The position numbers and the translations under genes were made by a program. From positions 240,143 to 304,142 of the forward strand of contig NZ_BMXI01000005.1 of assembly GCF_014651675.1 (NCBI RefSeq): DNA of 64,000 bases. Direction: 5' to 3'. Source of the DNA: Roseibacillus persicicus. Its GTDB lineage: Bacteria; Verrucomicrobiota; Verrucomicrobiia; Verrucomicrobiales; Akkermansiaceae. Of the stretch, positions 9,413 through 16,894 are shown piece after piece (position 1 is the first letter of the stretch; each line of letters begins with the position of its first letter). The notes under the pieces were generated by a model. That model worked only from the letters and a program-made list of their open reading frames with translations, made no database searches and had not been told where the DNA came from.

Positions 9413-9431
9413 CCCCCATTTGGGGTGTTGG
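9413..9431 (+). promoter_or_regulatory. 19-bp near-palindromic motif, copy 2 (possible shared operator)
   Basis: CCCCCATTTGGGGTGTTGG matches copy 1 (2682-2700) at 18 of 19 positions. It lies 85 bp upstream of the PEP-hydrolase-like gene start at 9516, after a comparable ATTTTTCA tract. The spacing to the start codon is similar to copy 1 (102 bp). Confidence 0.4.
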
Positions 9432-9515
9432 CGTTTGAAATCCTCGGCTTCTATCCTCCTCCTCACCTTGGGACCGCAAAGGTTCTCAATAAAACCCTGT
9501 AAACAACTCAATCAC

Positions 9516-10376
9516 ATGCCCAACCCTTGGACCGGAAAAGGAAATCCCTATACCAGAGACGAAGTTAGAGCCCGCCTGAAAGCCACAATCGACCGCAACG
9601 AAGCGATTATCGCCGCGGGGGCAGGAACCGGGATTAGCGCAAAGTTCATCGAAAAAGGAGGGGCGGACTTGCTCATCGTCTACAACTCGGGGCGCTTTCG
9701 CATGGCGGGGCATGGTTCTACCGCCGGTTTGATGGCTTATGGCGATGCCAATGCGGTGGCAATGGAGATTGGTGAATATGAGGTTTTACCGGTGGTGGAA
9801 GAGATTCCGGTAATCTGCGGAGTTCACGCCACCGATCCCCGTCGTCGCATGTGGCATTGGCTGCAGAAGGTGAAAGCGATGGGATTCTCGGGGGTGAATA
9901 ACTTTCCGACCCATTGCATCATCGACGGGCACTTCCGGGGAGTGTTGGAAGAAACGGGAATGAGCTTTGACAAGGAAGTGGAGATGGTCGCGCTGGCTGC
10001 CAAGATGGATCTCTTCAGCGTAGTCTATGTTGCAACTGCAGAGGAGGCTGCCGCGATGGCCAAGGTGGGGGCTGATGCCATCATTGCCCACGTGGGCACC
10101 ACGGTCGGGGGCTCCATCGGGGTCACCGGAGCGGTTTGCTCCATGGAAGATGCGGCGGCAAGATGCCAGTCGATCTTCGAAGGGGCGCGGGCTGTGAACA
10201 AGGATGTCTTTCTTCTTTCCCATGGTGGTCCCATCAATACACCCGACGATGCAACTCACATCAATCAGCTGACTGACGCCCAAGGCTTCGTGGGAGCTTC
10301 CAGCTTGGAGCGGATGGGGGTCGAGGAATCTCTCACGAGTCTGACCCGCAAGTTCAAATCGATTCCGACCAAGTAA
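9516..10376 (+). CDS. phosphoenolpyruvate-hydrolase-like TIM-barrel protein
   Basis: A 286-residue cytosolic protein of the PEP-hydrolase / TIM-barrel signal-transduction family. It starts MPNPWTGKGNPYTRDEV and shows IIAAGAGTGISAKFIEKGGA, LLIVYNSGRFRMAGHGS, PVICGVHATDP, GVNNFPTHCIIDG and ADAIIAHVGTTVGGSIG, all conserved family blocks. The frame is open further upstream to 9300, but that extension runs through the terminator and promoter region and has no family similarity, so the ATG at 9516 is chosen. The same domain is the C-terminal half of plant and fungal Tm-1-type proteins; here it is a separate gene in an operon with a Tm-1-like gene. The substrate is unknown; the family name comes from distant similarity to PEP-utilising TIM barrels. 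Confidence 0.88.
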   Translation: MPNPWTGKGNPYTRDEVRARLKATIDRNEAIIAAGAGTGISAKFIEKGGADLLIVYNSGRFRMAGHGSTAGLMAYGDANAVAMEIGEYEVLPVVEEIPVICGVHATDPRRRMWHWLQKVKAMGFSGVNNFPTHCIIDGHFRGVLEETGMSFDKEVEMVALAAKMDLFSVVYVATAEEAAAMAKVGADAIIAHVGTTVGGSIGVTGAVCSMEDAAARCQSIFEGARAVNKDVFLLSHGGPINTPDDATHINQLTDAQGFVGASSLERMGVEESLTSLTRKFKSIPTK

Positions 10377-10423
10377 GGCTATCGGCTTTGATCAAATGGA
10401 AAATGTTGCCTGAGAAACACCTG

Positions 10424-10843
10424 ATGGCTAAGCAGAAAGAAACGAAAGTCGTGAGGGCTTCCGAGGCGCAATTGGAAGAGGTAGGCAGCAAGAAGCACTA
10501 CTGGTATTCCAAGCCCGGGATGACCGATACGGAGCGGCTTAATTACGTGCGGGTGACCCTTCCGCCGGGCGAAGGGCACGACTTCCACTATCATCCGATG
10601 GAAGAGGTTTTGCATATATTGGCTGGTTCGGCAGAGCAGTGGGTGGGTGAGGAAAAGTATCTCCTGGGACCGGGTGACGCGCTTCATCTGCCCAAGGGAG
10701 AAATTCATGCCACCTTCAATTGTGGAGACGATTTGTTAGAGTTCATCGCGGTGTTAGTTCCTGACCGGGTTGACTACGAGGGTGAGATGACCATTGAGGT
10801 TGGAGCAGAGGAGCCTTGGTGCTCAATCCGGGACCAGGCATGA
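10424..10843 (+). CDS. small cupin-domain protein
   Basis: A 139-residue single-domain cupin. Motif 1 is GEGHDFHYHPMEEVLHILAG (His, His, Glu ligands) and motif 2 is PKGEIHATFNCG, giving a plausible metal centre. The ATG at 10424 is preferred. Upstream in-frame candidates (TTG 10388, ATG 10403) are possible but add unconserved sequence. The stop overlaps the Tm-1-like gene start by ATGA (10840-10843), so translational coupling is likely. The PEP-hydrolase-like gene ends 47 bp upstream. Its position between the two halves of what is elsewhere a fused Tm-1-type protein suggests the cupin binds or modifies the same small molecule; this is inference. Confidence 0.82.
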   Translation: MAKQKETKVVRASEAQLEEVGSKKHYWYSKPGMTDTERLNYVRVTLPPGEGHDFHYHPMEEVLHILAGSAEQWVGEEKYLLGPGDALHLPKGEIHATFNCGDDLLEFIAVLVPDRVDYEGEMTIEVGAEEPWCSIRDQA

Positions 10844-12048
10844 GCACAATAGCGGTTCTGGGAACCCTGGATACAAAAGGGGAGGAGCACGCCTATGTGG
10901 CGGAGTGTATTCGCAAGCGAGGCCATGACGCCCTCCTCATTGATGTGGGCAGTCTGGGTGAGCCCCAGATTGCGCCCGACATCACCCGGGATGAGGTGGC
11001 CGCAGCAGGAGGGGTCGACTTGACGGAGCTTTCTGCAAAGAATGACCGGGGAGCTTCGGTCGCCGCGATGTCGAGGAGTGCTCCTCACCTTCTGCTCGAT
11101 CTGCTAAAATCCGGTCGCATTAGCGGGGTGATTTCCTTGGGCGGAGGAGGGGGGACGAGTATTGCCACCGGCGCGATGAGGGCTCTGCCCATTGGCTTTC
11201 CCAAGGTGATGGTTTCGACTCTGGCGGCTGGCAATGTGGAACCCTATGTGGGCACGAAGGACATTGTGATGATTCCCAGTGTCGTGGATGTGGCGGGCCT
11301 GAATCGAATTTCCCGTAAAGTGTTCACGCAGGCCGCAGGAGCCGTCTGCGGAATGGTGGAAGCCGATATTGAAGAGGGAGAAGGCAGGCCGATCATTGTG
11401 GCCAGCCAATTCGGGAACACAACTGCCTGTGTGGATGAAGCCCGTCGCATTCTGGAGGAGCGAGGATTTGAGGTTCTGGTCTTTCACGCGACTGGCGCGG
11501 GAGGCCGTTCGATGGAGTCTATCATTGAATCGGGCTTGGTCGCCGGGGTCCTCGATATCACGACCACCGAGTGGGCGGACGAGGTCCTGGGTGGGATGTT
11601 GAGTGCTGGACCCGACCGGTTGGGTGCAGCGGCTCGTTTGGGAGTTCCTGCCATCATTTCGCCAGGTTGCCTTGATATGGCAAACTTCGCATCCTTGGAG
11701 AGTCTTCCTTCGCGAATGAAAGGCCGCTTGCTCTATGAGCACAATCCGAACGCGACGCTCGTGCGCACCAGTCCTGAGGAGGGAGTGGTGATCGGGCAGC
11801 GTATTGCTGCTCGGCTCAATGAGTCGACTGGCCCAGTCACGGTTCTTCTTCCGACCCGTGCCATCAGCGTCATTGGTGCCAAAGGTCAGCCTTTCCACGA
11901 TCCTGCCGCAGACCAGGCCCTTTTCAAGGCTTTGCGGGAGAATCTACGGGCCGATATCGTGGTGAAGGAGCTGGACCTTGAGATCAATGATCCGGTATTC
12001 GCGGCATCTTGTGTGGAGGCGCTGCTAGAGAATATGGGGAAGGCCTGA
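10840..12048 (+). CDS. Tm-1-like ATP-binding domain protein (UPF0261)
   Basis: A 402-residue protein starting MSTIAVLGTLDTKGEEHAYV, the UPF0261 / Tm-1-like N-terminal signature. Other family blocks are VISLGGGGGTSIATGAMRAL, PKVMVSTLAAGNVEPYVG, DIVMIPSVVDVAGLNRIS, GNTTACVDEAR, FHATGAGGRSMESII and VLLPTRAISVIG. The glycine-rich loop is consistent with nucleotide binding. In tomato, the Tm-1 protein joins this domain to a PEP-hydrolase-like TIM barrel and restricts a tobamovirus; the ancestral metabolic role is unknown. Here the two domains are separate genes with a cupin between them. The ATG at 10840 overlaps the cupin stop. The longer frame beginning at 10816 only adds eight unconserved residues. 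Confidence 0.9.
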   Translation: MSTIAVLGTLDTKGEEHAYVAECIRKRGHDALLIDVGSLGEPQIAPDITRDEVAAAGGVDLTELSAKNDRGASVAAMSRSAPHLLLDLLKSGRISGVISLGGGGGTSIATGAMRALPIGFPKVMVSTLAAGNVEPYVGTKDIVMIPSVVDVAGLNRISRKVFTQAAGAVCGMVEADIEEGEGRPIIVASQFGNTTACVDEARRILEERGFEVLVFHATGAGGRSMESIIESGLVAGVLDITTTEWADEVLGGMLSAGPDRLGAAARLGVPAIISPGCLDMANFASLESLPSRMKGRLLYEHNPNATLVRTSPEEGVVIGQRIAARLNESTGPVTVLLPTRAISVIGAKGQPFHDPAADQALFKALRENLRADIVVKELDLEINDPVFAASCVEALLENMGKA

Positions 12049-12077
12049 GCCCGCCCCTTCCGCCATTGGACGCTACG

Positions 12078-12818
12078 CTACTGAAGGTTATCGCGCTTGG
12101 CTTGGCGCCAGAGATCGGCGAGCTCTTTCAGAGACTTGCCGGTCCAATGTTCCCACAATTGGACCTGATAGCGGCCCTCGCGCGCGCTGGCATTTAATTT
12201 TTCGAGCAGGTTCTCATCATGTTCCCGGGTGACCCAGTCGATGAAGTTGGCCGAGACCCGATAGCTGGCATCGTGGCGGGCTGAATCGATATTTCTTTCG
12301 GTAATGAGTGCGCCTTTCTTTTCTGGTTCGTAGATGAACCAGCGCACGTAGTCGGCGAGTCCCTCGGTAATCCAGCCTGGGGTCGGTTTGGCTTCCGGAT
12401 TGCGCCGGGCGAGACCAAAGTTCTGGATGACGTGGACGAGTTCATGAATCACGCACCCCTTGGCTTCGCCTTCTAGTTGGGCTTTGAAAAAAGGGATGCT
12501 CATTGAGATTCGATTTCCCATCGCGTAGGCGGGTGGTCCTCCGAGGTCTGGCTTGAACTCGAGGAAGACCTCGGTGGGAGCGGTGTATCCCTTGCTAGGC
12601 ATCAAATCGACCATTTTGGGATACCATTCGATGATGACGGGTTTCAGCTCCTGACGCACCCAAGAGGTGAGTTCGGGTGCTTGTCGGGAGTCGACTACGT
12701 AGCGGTATTTTTCATCATCGGGAATGATGACGGTGACGTCCTTTTGCTCGTCTGCAAAGAGAGTGGCCGCAGAGCAAAGGAGGAGGAGGCAGGTGGCGAG
12801 AAATTGGAGCGAATTCAT
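12078..12818 (-). CDS. secreted basic-secretory-protein-family zinc metallopeptidase
   Basis: A 246-residue protein with a Sec signal (LQFLATCLLLLCSAATLFADE). The mature part matches the plant basic secretory protein (BSP) family: YPKMVDLMPSKGYTAP, the zinc-site motif GCVIHELVHVIQNF (HELVH), then PGWITEGLADYVRW, where Glu and Asp follow at the spacing expected for a third ligand. An exported gluzincin-like peptidase is predicted; the substrate is unknown. It is the last gene of a minus-strand set with a DUF1080 protein (63 bp upstream) and the ThuA/cytochrome fusion, and converges on the Tm-1-like gene 29 bp away. No terminator is obvious between the convergent stops. Confidence 0.82.
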   Translation of the reverse strand: MNSLQFLATCLLLLCSAATLFADEQKDVTVIIPDDEKYRYVVDSRQAPELTSWVRQELKPVIIEWYPKMVDLMPSKGYTAPTEVFLEFKPDLGGPPAYAMGNRISMSIPFFKAQLEGEAKGCVIHELVHVIQNFGLARRNPEAKPTPGWITEGLADYVRWFIYEPEKKGALITERNIDSARHDASYRVSANFIDWVTREHDENLLEKLNASAREGRYQVQLWEHWTGKSLKELADLWRQAKRDNLQ

Positions 12819-12881
12819 GTGTTTTTAAATCGAGAGGGGGTGACTTCAAGCCACCCCCGGAGGAAAGATGTTCCAGTGAGA

Positions 12882-13514
12882 CTAGAGCCGTTTGACCCGA
12901 ATGTTGCGGTAGTAGATTGTGCTGCCGGGGTCGTGGGCTTGCAGGGCGAAGGTGCCTTCCGAAAGCTTGCGGGTGAAGGGGCTGCTTGCTTCCGCCCCTT
13001 TGGGTTCGATGTATTGCAAGATGACTTTACCATCGATTTTGATGGTGACCGAATTATTGACTACGATGATCTCCTGAAGCCACCATTTGTTGTCTTCCGT
13101 GGAAGGGCGGGCGATATTGACCACGTCGTAGAGGCTGCCGGTCTTTTTCCAGTCACCATGACTGACGTTGACTTGGTTCTCAAACCCGGCACGGGGCCAG
13201 TCGGATTCTTGATACTGGGTATGAAAATAGATTCCCCCGTTGGAACCTTCCTTGGTCATCACTTCGACCTTGAGGTGAAAGTTTCTAAAAGGTTCACCGT
13301 CGCCTTCGTAGAAGAGGTGAGCCCTCGGTCCAGCGGCGACAAAGGCACCGTCTTCGATCTTCCAGGTGTCGGGGTTTTCCGCTGTCTTTTTCCAACCTTC
13401 AAAGGTCTTCCCGTCCATGAGGGACGCGAAGCCCTCTTCGGGATCGGCGGCATGCAAGATATTGGCTGCGAGGCAGATGGCGGCTGCTTTGGTTAGTAGC
13501 TTTGGGGTGGTCAT
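12882..13514 (-). CDS. secreted DUF1080 (3-keto-disaccharide hydrolase-type) protein
   Basis: A 210-residue protein with a signal peptide (LLTKAAAICLAANILHA) and one DUF1080 jelly-roll domain: GFASLMDGKTFEGWKKTAEN, WKIEDGAFVA, FHLKVEVMTKEGSNGGIYFH, then KIDGKVILQYIEPKG and GTFALQAHDPGSTIYYRNIR. Some members of this family hydrolyse 3-keto-glycosides; PVC bacteria encode many paralogs. The ATG at 13514 (MTTPKLL) is chosen because the longer frame to 13580 would overlap the end of the upstream gene (stop at 13544) and put the signal peptide internally. It lies 29 bp downstream of the ThuA fusion. ThuA-like proteins act on keto-sugars in related systems, so a joint role in 3-keto-sugar processing is plausible. 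Confidence 0.9.
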   Translation of the reverse strand: MTTPKLLTKAAAICLAANILHAADPEEGFASLMDGKTFEGWKKTAENPDTWKIEDGAFVAAGPRAHLFYEGDGEPFRNFHLKVEVMTKEGSNGGIYFHTQYQESDWPRAGFENQVNVSHGDWKKTGSLYDVVNIARPSTEDNKWWLQEIIVVNNSVTIKIDGKVILQYIEPKGAEASSPFTRKLSEGTFALQAHDPGSTIYYRNIRVKRL

Positions 13515-13543
13515 GATTTCAATTGAGTTGAGTTTTTCGAAGA

Positions 13544-16500
13544 TTACTTGGCTGCATTTTTCAATTCGGAGACTGTCCAAGGATTGAATTTACGAGCTTC
13601 GGTTTCCGGTCGAAGCGCTTTCACTTGCTCAGGGCTAATGGGCTGTTCCTTGAGGCCTCCGAAGGCAAAGCGAACGTAGCTGGCCACCGAGGCCAGTTCC
13701 TCGTCGGAGGCATGGCTGTGTCCGGGCATGGCACTGTTGTACTGGACTCCAGCGACCTCGACGGGTCCCATGAGACCACCCAGCATGATGCGCAACAGGG
13801 TGTCTGGATTGCTCCGGACCCATGAAGAATTCAAGAGGGGAGGAAAGGTGTCGGCGACGCCTTTGCCATCGGCTTGGTGGCATTCGATGCAACTCTTGAG
13901 ATAGGCTTCCCTCCCTGGGACAAGGGCCTTGGGAAGCTCTGCCAGAGACTTTGTTCCGGTTGGATTATTGTTTAGAATCGCCTCATAGCGTTCCTTGATA
14001 GCGGGGGAGGAGTCCCGTAGTAGTGAGACTAAAACGGGCCTGTTCGGGCTGGCTGCAATTCGGGCTGTGATGGCCTCCAGCTCTTTGCTAAGCCAAGGCT
14101 GAGAAGAGGCTTCCGAAGCAAAGGCGATTGTTAGAAGGGTGGAGCCCTGCTTACGCATGGCAAGGACGGCTGCTTGGCGGAGGGTTTTGTCGGAGGCAAA
14201 TTCTCCCTTCACCTTTTGCCAGATTGCGCGCGCTAGAGGCTCATTGGCGGGGGCCTGGGCCGCAATTGTTAGAAGGTGGCGGAGTTCGCTCAGAGACTTA
14301 GCTTTTTCCAAAAGAATAGGGAGGCGCGCGACCAGCTCGGGATGACTCGGATCGAGGGCGCGGGCTGCTTGCAAGCGAATCGCAGAACTGGGGCTGTCGA
14401 GTCCTTTGGCAAGGGCTTCTGTTAGACCCAGGCCTTGTAGGGTGCCAATTGCGTGGTAGGCCCCCAGAGGCTGATCGGAGCCGGCTGTGTTCTCCGACGA
14501 AGTAATGAGCTTGAGAAGAGCTGCCTCTTGATCGAACGCGTTCTTCTCCACAAGAAGCCGTTGGGCCTGAAGCCGGATGTGCTGTGACGGCGAGTTGAGG
14601 GCTTCGACTAACGAGGCGACATTGGTGGGGTCGAGCTGGACCTCTTTGCGCAAATTCTCCGAGCGCGGGACGATTCGCCAGATGCGTCCATGGCTTCGAT
14701 CGCGCAGGGGGGTGACGTAGGCGTTTCCTTTGCCAGGTTTCTGGTCGCCGACGTGATAAGGGCTGTGGGGATGGTCGTAGTCGCGGGCGGGATTCCAATA
14801 GCGGAACACCACGTTGTGCTGCACGATGGGATTGTACCAATCGGCAATCCAGATTGCGCCGTCCGGACCGGATCGCGCAGCGACGGGAGCCGACCATGCG
14901 TCGGCGCTGGCGTAGAGGTTCTGTGCTCTTAGGTTGATGCTCTTGAGGGAACCCCGGTTCCGGATGGGTCCCATGGCCACGAGGTGTCCAGTCGGCGCGC
15001 AGATGAAGGCCGAGTCGTCGGCGATGATTCCTTTGAAAAAGCGGTCATTGTAGAGCATGTGGCCTGCCGCAGCGGTGTAGCGGTCAAGTTGGTCGACCTG
15101 AGTGATGTCGCGGGTGTTGGGGTAGAATGGTGGCTTGTCATCAAGGCGGGGGGTGCGCGGTTGCTCGAGGCCGCTCTTGGTGAAGGCTCTTTCTGGAATG
15201 GAAAGTATCCAGGAAGGATTGTTGTTCGCGGTGGAGCCAACGACCTCCCCATCGTTGGTGAAGCCGAGCCCCCAGGTGTTGTTAGTGGTTCGCTGAAGGT
15301 GCTCGAGCTCGCTGAGGTCTTGCCTGAACCGAAAGACGCCGGGGCCGAACTCATGCCTTCTCCCATTCAAGGTGATATCAACTCCGCTGTATCCGACGGT
15401 GGCGTAGATCCAGTTGTCCATCCCGTAGAGAAAGTGGGAGGTCGAGGCGTGGGTGTCCCAGATCCTCAATCCGCCGGCGAGCACTTTGCGTGTATCGGCT
15501 TGATCGTCTCCGTCCTCATCCTTGAGGAATATGATGTCCTCACCATCAGTGACGACGACCCCTCCTTGATGAAAAACGGAAGTCGTGCAGTGCCGGAGTC
15601 CATCGGCAAAGACTGTCACTTTGTCGGCCCTGCCATCGCCATTGCTGTCTTCCAGAATCTTGATGCGATCTTTTCCGCTTCCTGGCTCAAGAGGGACATC
15701 GTTGGGGTATCCGAAGCTTTCGACCACCCAGGCGCGTCCCCGATGATCCCAGTCGATAGCGATCGGATTGATGACCATGGGTTCGGAGGCAAAAAGCACG
15801 AGTTCGGTGCCGGCTGGAACCTGCGCATGTTTGGCGCTGTCGGCGGGGGAGAGTGGCTTTTGTAGAGGCATCATCGGGATTTCGGGGTGCGCCCGGCCGG
15901 GAACTTCCGGCACCTCGATTTCCAGAGCGGGTAGTTTGAGGGTCGAGAACTCTGCCGCTCGCCCTTCCCCCACTGCCCATAGGATGCCGCGTTCTACCAG
16001 TTCTTGGTAGGCCTGTTGTGTCCACACCCTCAGGTCGTGGCCGGAGGCGGTGTAGAAAACCCGGCCTTCACCTTCGGAGCGGGTCCACGTCCAAGGTTCG
16101 GGAGCGGTTTCACCCTGGTTGATTGGATCGCGTTTTTGGAGAATGTTCAAGTCACTACCCAAGCTCTGGTGCACATAGGTTTCATCCCATGCGGTGAGTT
16201 TCGGGAGCTCTTGGGTGATTGGATGATTGGGATTGGTCGTGCGCGGGCTGAACACGTGGCCTTCATGGCTTTTGAAGCGGCCACCCACGAGGGCGAACCA
16301 GTCCGGAGACGGGTGAAAGCAACCGCAGGCGCTATGGAGCGCAACGAGCCCGCCTCCATCCTTGACCCAAGGAATGACGGTTTCAGGTAAAGTATCACTC
16401 TCGTGATTTGCATATACGATGAGGGCGTCATGGAGATCGAGACGCTCGCGGGTGAGGTCTGCGAGATCTTCCATGTAGGTGAGGTTGTAGCCTTTCGGAG

Positions 16501-16657
16501 CGAGGGCTTGCTTGAGCACGCGGAACCGTTCGATGGGATTGTGTCCTCGATTGTCTCCTAGAAAGAGAACCTCCAAGCGCTTGGGGTCAGAGGTTTGCGA
16601 AGAGGCTAGACTCGCTAGCAGGAAGAAAGACAGAAGGCTTAAGAGAGTGCGGCTCAT
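13544..16657 (-). CDS. ThuA / PVC-type heme-binding propeller / HEAT / cytochrome c fusion protein
   Basis: A 1037-residue exported protein (signal LLSLLSFFLLASLASS). Domains in order: ThuA-like (about 25-240, with LEVLFLGDNRGHNP, GGGLVALHSACGCFHPSP and SEGEGRVFYTASGHDLRVW); a PVC-type sugar-dehydrogenase-like beta-propeller (about 270-650, with PIAIDWDHRGRAWVVESFGY and KILEDSNGDGRADKV); HEAT-like helices (about 660-880, with SPSQHIRLQAQRLLVE); and a C-terminal cytochrome c with CIECH near 923-927 and a methionine in YNSAMPGH. This architecture is characteristic of PVC bacteria. A periplasmic oxidoreductase acting on sugars or keto-sugars with electron transfer to the attached heme is the likely role; the substrate is unknown. 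It heads an operon with DUF1080 and BSP-peptidase genes and diverges from the GxGYxYP gene. Confidence 0.9.
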   Translation of the reverse strand: MSRTLLSLLSFFLLASLASSQTSDPKRLEVLFLGDNRGHNPIERFRVLKQALAPKGYNLTYMEDLADLTRERLDLHDALIVYANHESDTLPETVIPWVKDGGGLVALHSACGCFHPSPDWFALVGGRFKSHEGHVFSPRTTNPNHPITQELPKLTAWDETYVHQSLGSDLNILQKRDPINQGETAPEPWTWTRSEGEGRVFYTASGHDLRVWTQQAYQELVERGILWAVGEGRAAEFSTLKLPALEIEVPEVPGRAHPEIPMMPLQKPLSPADSAKHAQVPAGTELVLFASEPMVINPIAIDWDHRGRAWVVESFGYPNDVPLEPGSGKDRIKILEDSNGDGRADKVTVFADGLRHCTTSVFHQGGVVVTDGEDIIFLKDEDGDDQADTRKVLAGGLRIWDTHASTSHFLYGMDNWIYATVGYSGVDITLNGRRHEFGPGVFRFRQDLSELEHLQRTTNNTWGLGFTNDGEVVGSTANNNPSWILSIPERAFTKSGLEQPRTPRLDDKPPFYPNTRDITQVDQLDRYTAAAGHMLYNDRFFKGIIADDSAFICAPTGHLVAMGPIRNRGSLKSINLRAQNLYASADAWSAPVAARSGPDGAIWIADWYNPIVQHNVVFRYWNPARDYDHPHSPYHVGDQKPGKGNAYVTPLRDRSHGRIWRIVPRSENLRKEVQLDPTNVASLVEALNSPSQHIRLQAQRLLVEKNAFDQEAALLKLITSSENTAGSDQPLGAYHAIGTLQGLGLTEALAKGLDSPSSAIRLQAARALDPSHPELVARLPILLEKAKSLSELRHLLTIAAQAPANEPLARAIWQKVKGEFASDKTLRQAAVLAMRKQGSTLLTIAFASEASSQPWLSKELEAITARIAASPNRPVLVSLLRDSSPAIKERYEAILNNNPTGTKSLAELPKALVPGREAYLKSCIECHQADGKGVADTFPPLLNSSWVRSNPDTLLRIMLGGLMGPVEVAGVQYNSAMPGHSHASDEELASVASYVRFAFGGLKEQPISPEQVKALRPETEARKFNPWTVSELKNAAK

Positions 16658-16894
16658 TGGATGGTATTCTAAACGTCGAAGTTAGGGGGTTGTTTCGTGA
16701 ATGCGAACAACACGAATGGGGGGGAGAAAATCAGGGTAATTGCCATCTCCCACGATCTTTGAAATCGGATGAGCAGGGAAAGTGAAGAGTTCAGGCCTAC
16801 AAATGGTATGATTGGGAGCCTTGGCTCTCTACCCGTTCGGGGGGGAGGGTTGGGAAGAAGAGGAAGATTTCACGAATCGTAGATGGGAGCTTCT

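Noticed and set aside
9300..9515. N-terminal extension of the PEP-hydrolase-like frame
   Set aside because: It overlaps a clear terminator hairpin and the shared 19-bp motif and has no family similarity.
12681..13496. 271-codon plus-strand frame opposite DUF1080 and peptidase genes
   Set aside because: Overlaps two well-supported minus-strand genes and has no recognisable domain.
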